A DNA stretch of 5,772 nucleotides, taken from Nanobdellota archaeon (GTDB taxonomy: Archaea; Nanobdellota; Nanobdellia; Pacearchaeales; GW2011-AR1). Where the stretch lies: the NCBI GenBank assembly GCA_018821425.1, contig JAHJMH010000079.1, positions 1-5,772 of the forward strand, read 5' to 3'. The notes below the pieces were generated by a model. That model was not told where the DNA came from. It saw only the letters and a program-made list of their open reading frames with translations, and ran no database searches. Made by a program: the position numbers and the translations under genes. Positions 1 to 4,048 of the stretch are shown in pieces. Every line of letters starts with the position of its first letter. The first letter of the stretch is position 1.

Positions 1-521
1 AGTGAGAATGCAGTTTCTCTAAGGGCATTTTTATTCACGATTTCTTTTTTTATTCTTCTGTTTTCTGTTACAATCGCTTTGTCTAAAGCCAGCATAAGTT
101 CTTGCAAAGTCACTTTTTTGAATCTTGGTAAAGGGCTTTTTGGAATTAATTCAGGAATTAATTCATCCAATTCAATTCTTTCGAGGACGCGGGCAGGAAC
201 GGTTTCTTTTTTCCCGAAAAGTATTTCATCTATGCTCTTTATGTATTTATTTAATAGAATTTCCGATTTTATTCTTAAGAGAAGCGCCGCGGCGAGAAGA
301 ACTTTTCCTGAAACAAAAAAGTCGGCTTCTTCAAAAGCGCGAACTTTCTCTAAGTATTTATCGCTCAAGAGGAGAATGTTTATGTTCCAAGGGTCAAGTT
401 GCTCTGTATTGATTAAATCGTAGATTATTTCCTGCCAACCGACTTCCCGGTTAAATAAAAGGTCGTGGATTTGGTCTTGCTTTACATCAAATCGAGGTTT
501 TTCATTAGAATTTTCATCCAT
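1..521 (-). CDS. scpA: ScpA, segregation and condensation protein A (kleisin), C-terminus cut by window edge
   Basis: ScpA is the kleisin subunit that bridges the SMC ATPase heads in prokaryotic condensin and helps compact and segregate the chromosome. The reading frame opens at the ATG at 521-519 and stays open to base 1, giving 173 residues with no stop. The family is recognised from the N-terminal SMC-neck-binding region: DPWNINI (residues 43-49), a YL at 56-57, and the helix SGKVLLAAALLLRIKSEILL (71-90). An acidic/charged linker follows. Full ScpA is usually about 230-260 aa, so the C-terminal winged helix that binds the other SMC head lies outside the window. The start is supported by a TATA-like box centred 25.5 nt upstream, implying a nearly leaderless mRNA. 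The gene is minus strand like the ribosomal operon next to it, but the 348-nt gap and its own promoter suggest separate transcription. No SMC or ScpB gene is visible. Confidence 0.93.
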   Translation of the reverse strand, partial: MDENSNEKPRFDVKQDQIHDLLFNREVGWQEIIYDLINTEQLDPWNINILLLSDKYLEKVRAFEEADFFVSGKVLLAAALLLRIKSEILLNKYIKSIDEILFGKKETVPARVLERIELDELIPELIPKSPLPRFKKVTLQELMLALDKAIVTENRRIKKEIVNKNALRETAFS

Positions 522-542
522 TAAATTTATAACCCGCGAGTT

Positions 543-550
543 TTTATAAA
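543..550. promoter_or_regulatory. Palindromic TATA box, possibly bidirectional (scpA leftward, candidate RNA rightward)
   Basis: TTTATAAA is a perfect palindrome centred at 546.5. Read on the minus strand it lies 25.5 nt before the scpA ATG at 521, the usual archaeal TATA-to-start spacing for leaderless transcripts. Read on the plus strand it would start transcription near 572, just where a repeat-rich, foldable segment begins. The scpA direction is well supported; plus-strand use is inference. Confidence 0.55.
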
Positions 551-571
551 TCTAAGCCTGGAAAGCTCGGG

Positions 572-666
572 CGTAGTGCCTAAGGATTAAAAGAAGTAGT
601 GCCTAATCCATGGGAAAGTGATAACTGAGATTACTACTAAAGTATAATCCTCGAATGTCATTTTTT
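572..666 (+). ncRNA. Candidate structured RNA with alternative folds (unverified)
   Basis: No convincing ORF occurs here, but the segment has a TATA box at 543-550 about 26 nt before it and ends in a T6 run (661-666) like an archaeal terminator. Inside is an outer stem AGGATTA (583-589) with TAATCCT (645-651), a second stem AGTAGT (595-600) with ACTACT (633-638), and a weaker inner stem AGTGAT (617-622) with ATTACT (630-635) that competes for three bases of the second. An 11-nt direct repeat GTAGTGCCTAA lies at 573-583 and 596-606. GGATTA (584-589) can pair with TAATCC at either 604-609 or 645-650, so two folds exclude each other. I do not recognise an RNA family. Proper box C/D or H/ACA motifs were not found, and TGATAACTGAG at 619-629 only loosely resembles C and D boxes. 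It could instead be untranscribed spacer. Confidence 0.33.
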
Positions 667-681
667 AAGAGTAACAGAACC

Positions 682-711
682 AAAAGATTTATATAGTATA
701 GAGAACTCTAT
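682..711 (+). promoter_or_regulatory. BRE/TATA-like promoter with operator-like palindrome
   Basis: AAAAGA (682-687, BRE-like) runs into TTTATATA (688-695), one of the best archaeal core promoter matches in the window. It would start transcription near 715-720 on the plus strand. Immediately after the TATA box is the inverted repeat ATAGAG-AA-CTCTAT (698-711), placed between TATA and the expected start, where archaeal repressors commonly bind. There is no plus-strand protein gene downstream, so its product would be a non-coding RNA or a very short peptide. Confidence 0.45.
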
Positions 712-730
712 TTCTTATCACCTCTTTTTC

Positions 731-782
731 CCCAGGAGATGCTTCGGACTATCTTTTTGACGGTTCGAAGAATCTTCTAGGG
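731..782 (+). other. Long imperfect hairpin downstream of the promoter, possible small RNA
   Basis: The two arms pair as CCC (731-733) with GGG (780-782), GGAG (735-738) with TTCT (775-778, two G-U pairs), AT (739-740) with AT (772-773), CTTCG (742-746) with CGAAG (766-770), and GACT (747-750) with GGTT (762-765, two G-U pairs). That leaves an 11-nt loop and is about 18 pairs with small interruptions. G-U pairs favour an RNA read from the plus strand, which agrees with the TATA box at 688-695. Function unknown. Only a 13-codon ORF starts inside it (739), which I do not trust. Confidence 0.4.
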
Positions 783-795
783 TTATATTAATTTG

Positions 796-852
796 AAAAA
801 AATTATTTATTTGTGGGCTTAATAAGATTTTAATTATTTAATTTCTTGCCCA
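796..852 (-). terminator. Probable terminator of the rpo7-rps27ae operon
   Basis: Just past the rps27ae stop, the minus-strand transcript can form a hairpin of TGGGC with GCCCA (pairing bases 848-852 with 814-818), with AAGA/TCTT pairing possible inside. It is followed about 12 nt later by a seven-T run (complement of 796-802). Archaeal termination depends mainly on oligo-T, so the T run is the stronger signal and the hairpin may be incidental. Confidence 0.5.
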
Positions 853-869
853 AGTTTATATTCACAAAA

Positions 870-1112
870 TTATTCTTTCTTCTCTTCAGTCACTTCTGGT
901 TTTCCTTTCTTGCTTTGGAATTCAGAATAATGGCACTTTCCGCAATAAGATCTTTCTTTTGTAATCATTAGGAAAACGCCGGGACCACATCTTGGGCAGA
1001 ATCTTTCTCTTGTGACTTTATCGCCTTCTATTTTATACTTACTGTATTTCTTACTTGTCGGTTTATTCTTGTGCGGTTTTTTCCCTTGTGGTGCTGATTT
1101 TCCTTTAGCCAT
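870..1112 (-). CDS. rps27ae: 30S ribosomal protein S27ae
   Basis: Zinc-binding small-subunit ribosomal protein shared by archaea and eukaryotes, where it is made fused to ubiquitin. This copy has no ubiquitin domain, as expected for archaea. The 80-residue product has a lysine-rich N-terminal half (residues 3-35), then the four-cysteine zinc ribbon C39-P-R-C42 and C57-G-K-C60, with the typical RFCPRCGPG start. A short acidic/basic tail (66-80) extends beyond the zinc ribbon. The family is usually about 50-65 aa in archaea, so both ends are slightly long. The ATG lies only 2 nt after the rps24e stop, so the two are co-transcribed and probably translated by reinitiation or from a GGAGG about 14 nt upstream. 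It is the last gene of the operon. Confidence 0.95.
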   Translation of the reverse strand: MAKGKSAPQGKKPHKNKPTSKKYSKYKIEGDKVTRERFCPRCGPGVFLMITKERSYCGKCHYSEFQSKKGKPEVTEEKKE

Positions 1113-1114
1113 TT

Positions 1115-1579
1115 TTATTCAGCAGCCTCCCCTTTAACTTTTTGGGGCTTTGATTCTTCAGCAGGTTTTTCTTCTGGCTTAGCTTCTTCCTTTGGCTCTT
1201 CTTTTGCAGGTTCACTTGATGCTCCGCCCTCTTTTGGCTGTTCCGATTCAGCAGGCGGCGTCGCGACTTCTCCAGACGCAGTTTCAGGCTTCGCCTCTTC
1301 TTGTTTCACTGGAGCTGGAGCATCTTTCTTCTTTTTCAATTCTGTTTTATCTTTGTCTTCTTCAGAAGAATAGATGTTCGCTTCAATGCGAAATGTCTTT
1401 GAACCGAACTTTCCGTTTATCCCTTTTATTTTTATGTTTCCTTCAGGGACTTTGAATTTTTCAGATAAACTTTTAAGGGTATCAGCGCGGCTTGGCGTTA
1501 TTTCTGAATCCATCGTTCCCGTAATTTCCTTTCGATTGAACAAAGCATTTTCCTTTTCGGTGGTAATTTTTAATTCCAT
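1115..1579 (-). CDS. rps24e: 30S ribosomal protein S24e with long low-complexity tail
   Basis: Small-subunit ribosomal protein found only in archaea and eukaryotes. Residues 1-82 show the S24e fold: an N-terminal strand MELKITTEKENALFNRKEI, the conserved TPSRADTLKSLSEKF helix (28-42), and the GKFGSKTFRIEANIYSS strand region (56-72). The archaeal family is usually about 100 aa. Here residues 83-154 add a tail made almost wholly of Glu, Lys, Pro and Ala with no aromatic residue, surely disordered. The tail stays in frame and ends 2 nt before rps27ae, so it is not obviously a frameshift product. Upstream is an unusual 102-nt spacer with a perfect palindrome ending 14 nt before the start codon, which could affect translation of this gene. 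Confidence 0.93.
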   Translation of the reverse strand: MELKITTEKENALFNRKEITGTMDSEITPSRADTLKSLSEKFKVPEGNIKIKGINGKFGSKTFRIEANIYSSEEDKDKTELKKKKDAPAPVKQEEAKPETASGEVATPPAESEQPKEGGASSEPAKEEPKEEAKPEEKPAEESKPQKVKGEAAE

Positions 1580-1592
1580 GGTAAGACACGGT

Positions 1593-1610
1593 AAGGAACC
1601 TAGGTTCCTT
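1593..1610 (-). repeat. Perfect 18-bp palindrome just before rps24e
   Basis: AAGGAACCTAGGTTCCTT is its own reverse complement. In the minus-strand mRNA it can form a 7-bp stem with a CUAG loop, extended by GGU/ACC pairs (1612-1614 with 1590-1592) across a one-base bulge. It sits 14 nt ahead of the rps24e ATG and contains the TAG of the short ORF at 1600-1680. There is no T run, so an intrinsic terminator is unlikely. A processing site, a translational control hairpin or a protein-binding site would fit equally well. Confidence 0.6.
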
Positions 1611-1680
1611 GACCTTCAACCTCCCCTAAATTTGCTTGATAGTCAAATTCCCTTAAATTTGGTTCAGGACTGATTTTCAT
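1600..1680 (-). CDS. Possible 26-aa small ORF after spt4 (doubtful)
   Basis: An ATG one base after the spt4 stop opens a 26-codon frame beginning MKISPEPNLREF and ending GQGT before TAG. The spacing is what operon genes show here, yet the peptide resembles no family I know, and its coding sequence overlaps the imperfect direct repeat and the palindrome. The pair PNLREF / ANLGEV in the peptide is simply the translation of the DNA repeat. It may be a genuine small protein, a translated leader for rps24e, or chance. Many archaea have a DUF359 dephospho-CoA kinase gene in this slot, but nothing here suggests a remnant of it. Confidence 0.22.
   Translation of the reverse strand: MKISPEPNLREFDYQANLGEVEGQGT
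1622..1666. repeat. Imperfect 18-bp direct repeat in the spt4-rps24e spacer
   Basis: Bases 1622-1639 and 1649-1666 match at 15 of 18 positions (core TAAATTTG). CAAATT at 1644-1649 can pair with AATTTG in either copy (1629-1634 or 1656-1661), so two hairpins compete. Together with the nearby palindrome this makes the spacer unusually structured for a within-operon gap. Confidence 0.5.
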
Positions 1681-1681
1681 T

Positions 1682-1870
1682 TTATCTTGTTTTGATGGCG
1701 AAATTTCCTTTATCTTTTAGATTAAGTTTTTTGGCAATCTCTGATTTCTCCGGATCTAAAATAACAACCCTTCCCTTGAAACCTTCAATGGATTCTTTGG
1801 AGTCGCACTTTGGGCATTTGTCTCCTTCATAAATTGTGTTGCATATTCTGCAAGCTTTTTTCTTTGCCAT
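1682..1870 (-). CDS. spt4: Transcription elongation factor Spt4 (RpoE2)
   Basis: Spt4 is the small zinc-binding partner of Spt5/NusG; the pair clamps RNA polymerase and raises processivity. The 62-residue length is typical. The zinc ligands are clear: C7-R-I-C10 and C19-P-K-C22, followed by the family's VVILDPEKSEIAKKL segment (35-49) and the C-terminal NFAIKTR. It starts at an ATG 1 nt after the stop of the 61-aa gene, so it belongs to the same transcript as rpo7. Older annotations call it DNA-directed RNA polymerase subunit E'' (RpoE2) from this linkage. An Spt5 gene is not in the window. Confidence 0.94.
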   Translation of the reverse strand: MAKKKACRICNTIYEGDKCPKCDSKESIEGFKGRVVILDPEKSEIAKKLNLKDKGNFAIKTR

Positions 1871-1871
1871 T

Positions 1872-2057
1872 TTAATTGTCTAATTCCCCTTCAATTTGTT
1901 TAATTCTTTGAGCAAGATTAAATCTTGAATCATTTGAAAGTAAGCATACTCTTTGCATCTGTTGAGCCAAAGAATCTGGGCTTACACAAGTATAGTGCGC
2001 TTGGTCATGCACCTTCTTAATCATTCCCAACTCATATCTTGATAATCTTTCTGCCAT
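1872..2057 (-). CDS. 61-aa protein of unknown function between rpo7 and spt4
   Basis: I do not recognise this protein. Its ATG overlaps the rpo7 stop by one base (TAATG), and its stop lies 1 nt from the spt4 start, so it is translationally tied into the polymerase/elongation operon; that placement is the best evidence it is real. The sequence is mostly helical in character: RLSRYELGMIKKVHDQ (4-19), SLAQQMQRVCLLS (29-41), FNLAQRIKQIEGEL (46-59). It has two isolated cysteines (C24, C38) and a histidine pair (H17, H21), but no CxxC zinc motif, membrane segment or low-complexity tract. It could be a lineage-specific polymerase- or ribosome-associated factor; that is inference from context only. 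Confidence 0.7.
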   Translation of the reverse strand: MAERLSRYELGMIKKVHDQAHYTCVSPDSLAQQMQRVCLLSNDSRFNLAQRIKQIEGELDN

Positions 2058-2671
2058 TATTTCTTTCCCCCTTTTCCGGCTTTGCTTTTAACTGTTTTAG
2101 CTTCAGCGGCTATTGCTTTTTTGGCATCAGTTTCACGCTTAACAGCGTCTTCTTTTATCCATTCTATTTTTCCAAGTCCAGGTTGCCTCATAGTGAGTCC
2201 GATTTTTGGTTCGTCTCCCTTATGACTTATCGCAACAATACGAGCCGTGCAAAGATCGCCCTGTTTTAGAACGCACTTTGTGGATTTTCCGGTTAGAGTA
2301 TTCGTCTTACTGAAGCTTACATAATCTTCCATTGTCTGACTTATGTGAATCATTCCCCTCATAACGCCGAGGTTGATGAAGGCACCGAAGCTTGCGATTT
2401 CTGAAATTGATCCGTAGACGAGTTCATTCATCTCGGGTTTCCATGCAAGAAGTCTAAATTTTGTGTTGTAATATGCGGCTCCGTCACCAGGAATTATAAC
2501 TCCGTCACCGACGCCAAGAACGTCAATCACGACGACGACTTTTCCGAGTTCCTTGTCGTAGTAGTTCGCATAAGATTCTCTAAGTTGCTTATCGACAGCC
2601 TCCAGGGTAGGCAAACCGAAAAGCTTCGGCTCGACTCTCACATAATCCTCAACTTCAGTTAAGTAGAACAT
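2057..2671 (-). CDS. rpo7: DNA-directed RNA polymerase subunit Rpo7 (RpoE1)
   Basis: Archaeal homologue of eukaryotic Rpb7. With Rpo4 it forms the polymerase stalk, which aids open-complex formation, binds emerging RNA and affects termination. The N-terminal domain (about 1-80) carries MFYLTEVEDYVRVEP and the conserved GKVVVVIDVLGVGDGVIIPGDG region (43-64). The S1/OB RNA-binding domain (about 82-165) has GSISEIASFGAFINLGVMRGMIHISQ-type sequence (87-112). Residues from about 174 to 204 form an Ala/Lys-rich basic tail (ending KAGKGGKK), which makes the protein slightly longer than the usual 180-190 aa. It is the first gene of the operon: a TATA-like TTTAAAAA complement lies about 31 nt upstream, and a hairpin repeat abuts that promoter. 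Rpo4 is not nearby. Confidence 0.96.
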   Translation of the reverse strand: MFYLTEVEDYVRVEPKLFGLPTLEAVDKQLRESYANYYDKELGKVVVVIDVLGVGDGVIIPGDGAAYYNTKFRLLAWKPEMNELVYGSISEIASFGAFINLGVMRGMIHISQTMEDYVSFSKTNTLTGKSTKCVLKQGDLCTARIVAISHKGDEPKIGLTMRQPGLGKIEWIKEDAVKRETDAKKAIAAEAKTVKSKAGKGGKK

Positions 2672-2698
2672 TTTACTAAAAAAAATAGTTAAAGTTGG

Positions 2699-2706
2699 TT
2701 TAAAAA
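2699..2706 (-). promoter_or_regulatory. TATA-like box for the rpo7 operon
   Basis: On the minus strand TTTTTAAA lies about 31 nt before the rpo7 ATG, giving a leader of only about 5 nt. It is the only good TATA candidate in the 94-nt gap and would drive the five-gene block down to the T-run near 800. The hairpin repeat begins just 8 bases beyond it. Confidence 0.5.
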
Positions 2707-2714
2707 GGTTACTT

Positions 2715-2764
2715 CTGGGTTTCTTTTTTAGAAAAAAAGAAACTACACTGGTAGAAAAAACTAA
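2715..2764. repeat. Double-hairpin dispersed repeat, copy 1 (50 bp)
   Basis: The first hairpin pairs GTTTCTTTTTT (2719-2729) with AAAAAAGAAAC (2733-2743), 11 perfect pairs closed by an AGA loop. The second is CTAC-ACTG-GTAG (2743-2754), followed by an A-run and CTAA. Copy 2 at 3141-3187 matches at about 46 of 50 aligned positions. It lies between the PIN gene stop and the rpo7 promoter. On the minus strand its T runs could terminate the PIN transcript, but copy 2 is not placed where a terminator is needed, so a dispersed element is the better description. Confidence 0.8.
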
Positions 2765-2765
2765 A

Positions 2766-3104
2766 TCAGATAATCTCCAACTTTTTCTTGCCTCTTATGA
2801 CAAGTTTCCTATTTTTGATTTTCTTTTTCAAGCCGACATCGAGAGTGGCGACAATTGCTTCTGGATTTTTTTTAGCGAATTTTATTATCGCGTTGTCGGC
2901 GTCTTTTCCGGGAAGACGAACGGTCTGAAATTTATTTCCTTCAAGAATCTTTAAAGCGAGTTCAGCGTCGAGGCATTTCAGTTCAGAAATGGTCTGCAGT
3001 GGAATAATCGGTTTTATTCCTTCTTCAAAAAGGTAATTGAAAAAATCTATTTTCTGTTTTACACAAATCAGAATAAAACTTGTGTCGAGAATTGCTTGTC
3101 TCAT
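2766..3104 (-). CDS. Short PIN-domain ribonuclease, Fcf1/Utp24-like
   Basis: PIN domains are metal-dependent RNases. This 112-aa protein is little more than one domain, with the expected acidic set: D7 in ILDTSFIL, E41 in TISELKCL, D70 in DADNAIIKFA, and D89 in ATLDVGLKKKI, followed by a basic strand region VIRGKKKLEII. The order and the NPEAIVATLDVGLKKK segment resemble the archaeal relatives of eukaryotic Fcf1/Utp24, which cleave pre-rRNA. In many archaea such a gene sits next to rpoE and the eIF2-gamma gene, and here rpo7 follows on the same strand, so rRNA processing is more likely than a VapC toxin role. No antitoxin gene is adjacent. The start is supported by a TATA box 24-25 nt upstream. 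The gene is bracketed by two direct copies of the hairpin repeat. Confidence 0.85.
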   Translation of the reverse strand: MRQAILDTSFILICVKQKIDFFNYLFEEGIKPIIPLQTISELKCLDAELALKILEGNKFQTVRLPGKDADNAIIKFAKKNPEAIVATLDVGLKKKIKNRKLVIRGKKKLEII

Positions 3105-3125
3105 CTTTTGTTAATGAAAAAAGAA

Positions 3126-3131
3126 TATAAA
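3126..3131 (-). promoter_or_regulatory. TATA box for the short PIN gene
   Basis: On the minus strand TTTATA is centred 24.5 nt before the ATG at 3104, within a longer T-rich TTTTTATATT (3124-3133). This spacing implies a leaderless message. The hairpin repeat copy 2 begins 9 nt beyond it, the same arrangement as at rpo7. Confidence 0.55.
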
Positions 3132-3140
3132 AAGTTAACA

Positions 3141-3187
3141 CTGGGTTTCTTTTTAGAAAAAATAAACTACACTGGTAGAAAAACTAA
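3141..3187. repeat. Double-hairpin dispersed repeat, copy 2 (47 bp)
   Basis: Same orientation and parts as copy 1: CTGGG, a T-rich arm (3145-3154), an AGA loop (3155-3157), an A-rich arm (3158-3167) with one mismatch (C3149 against T3163), then CTAC-ACTG-GTAG (3167-3178), an A-run and CTAA. It differs from copy 1 by three single-base indels in homopolymers and one substitution. It lies between the divergent promoters of the short PIN gene and the 186-aa gene, where no terminator is needed. Confidence 0.8.
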
Positions 3188-3219
3188 GTTTAGCTCACTT
3201 TATTCGCAATCTAAAAACA

Positions 3220-3227
3220 TTTATTAA
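3220..3227 (+). promoter_or_regulatory. TATA box for the three-gene PIN operon
   Basis: TTTATTAA is centred 25.5 nt before the ATG at 3249, preceded by an A-rich BRE-like TAAAAACA. The message would start at or next to the ATG, i.e. be leaderless. No operator-like palindrome is obvious around it. Confidence 0.6.
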
Positions 3228-3248
3228 TGTGAATTCCTAATTTCAATT

Positions 3249-3809
3249 ATGCAAGAGAGGGAAAATGTGCTTAGAATATTTAAGGAAACGAAAGAAGCGG
3301 TTCTTCGCGGGGACTCTGGAAAGGTTAGCAATCTGAGCAATCAAACGACGAACACTGCGGCGCTGACTCAGGACCCTGACAATATCGCTGCGGCGGTCGT
3401 GGTTTATTCTTTGGGAAAAATAATTGAAAGAGGAAATTACAAAGAGATGCAGGGCTGGCAAGAATTCTACAAAATTTATCTTAATGCATTGGATAATATT
3501 ATAATTTCAATTGAGAAAAATGACGACGAAGGTTATCGGAAAAACATAAAGGTGATTAGGAGCGCCATCGGAAAACTTTCGGGGAGATTAAAGACGAGCA
3601 TTGAGGAAGTTTTTAGGCGAGCGAGCATTAACAAGGCTTCCAAGATTTATGATCACGGAACTTCGATGGAGACGACCGCGAATCTTCTCGGCATTACGCT
3701 TTACGAGCTTGCAAGTTATGCCGGCGAGAAAGGCATGTCCGATGCTCCCGAAAACAAAACCGTCGGAGTGAAGACCAGAATTAAACTTGCTATGGATATT
3801 TTTGGATGA
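3249..3809 (+). CDS. 186-aa conserved-looking helical protein, unknown function, first gene of PIN operon
   Basis: I do not recognise a named family. The protein is soluble and predicted helical, with no signal peptide or membrane segment. Residues 44-62 (DNIAAAVVVYSLGKIIERG) and 66-90 (EMQGWQEFYKIYLNALDNIIISIEK) look like packed amphipathic helices. The C-terminal part contains STSMETTANLLGITLYELASYAG-like sequence (138-159), which has the spacing of a helix-turn-helix (helix ETTANLLG, turn, helix TLYELASYAG), suggesting but not proving nucleic-acid binding. A TATA box 25.5 nt upstream supports the start. Its stop overlaps the next ATG (ATGA), and that gene overlaps the PIN gene in the same way, so the three are translationally coupled. 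If the PIN protein is a toxin this could be a regulator or antitoxin; alternatively all three act in RNA metabolism. Confidence 0.82.
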   Translation: MQERENVLRIFKETKEAVLRGDSGKVSNLSNQTTNTAALTQDPDNIAAAVVVYSLGKIIERGNYKEMQGWQEFYKIYLNALDNIIISIEKNDDEGYRKNIKVIRSAIGKLSGRLKTSIEEVFRRASINKASKIYDHGTSMETTANLLGITLYELASYAGEKGMSDAPENKTVGVKTRIKLAMDIFG

Positions 3810-4048
3810 TAAAAAAGTTTAGAGAAAATAAGTATAATGTGGAATTAACTCCCTATGAAAAAAAGAATTATCCTATGCCGAAAAAAGAAGATTTTATTAT
3901 TCTTAACAAAATAAGAGAGTTAGAGAAGATGAAGCTATCATTAAATGCTAAGGAAGAAGTCAAATTAATAAGAACACAATTAGAAAAGGATTGGAGAGCG
4001 CCATTAATAAAATCGCTAAATAAACTTTTGAAGAAATATAAAAAATGA
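3806..4048 (+). CDS. 80-aa basic helical protein, unknown function, middle gene of PIN operon
   Basis: Unrecognised. The product is strongly basic, with N-terminal ELTPYEKKNYPMPKKEDF (13-30) and then a long charged helix or coiled coil (about 31-80) containing LEKMKLSLNAKEEVKLIRTQLEKDWRAPL and ending LLKKYKK. The DW-R-PL segment (61-66) looks like a conserved contact site. Coding sequence is clearly more AT-rich than its neighbours, with many AAA, AAT and TTA codons. ATGA overlaps at both ends (3806-3809 and 4045-4048) argue that it is a true gene, translated with the 186-aa and PIN proteins. Its small size, charge and position directly before a PIN gene fit a VapB-like partner, but no known antitoxin fold is visible. 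Confidence is high that it is translated, low for any role. Confidence 0.78.
   Translation: MIKKFRENKYNVELTPYEKKNYPMPKKEDFIILNKIRELEKMKLSLNAKEEVKLIRTQLEKDWRAPLIKSLNKLLKKYKK

Noticed and set aside
79..423. Open plus-strand frame of 114 codons
   Set aside because: It lies wholly antisense to scpA, whose motifs (DPWNINI, SGKVLLAAA) are unmistakable; the plus-strand translation has no recognisable domain and no promoter at a sensible distance.
573..606. CRISPR-like repeat (GTAGTGCCTAA twice)
   Set aside because: Only two 11-nt copies 23 nt apart, with no further units, no cas genes and hairpin pairing that explains them better.
618..629. Box C/D small RNA suggested by GTGATAACTGA
   Set aside because: C-like and D-like motifs are adjacent with no room for a guide sequence, and no second C/D pair is present.
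739..780. 13-codon ORF starting MLRTIF after a GGAG
   Set aside because: The purine-rich motif touches the ATG with no spacer, the peptide is very short, and the bases are better explained as hairpin arms.
1192..1673. Plus-strand frames of 87 and 99 codons
   Set aside because: They mirror the rps24e coding region and its low-complexity tail; the codon composition is explained by the antisense ribosomal gene.
2715..2764. Treating the hairpin repeat only as an intrinsic terminator
   Set aside because: Copy 1 could terminate the PIN transcript, but copy 2 lies between divergent promoters, and the conserved CTACxCTG part is not needed for termination.
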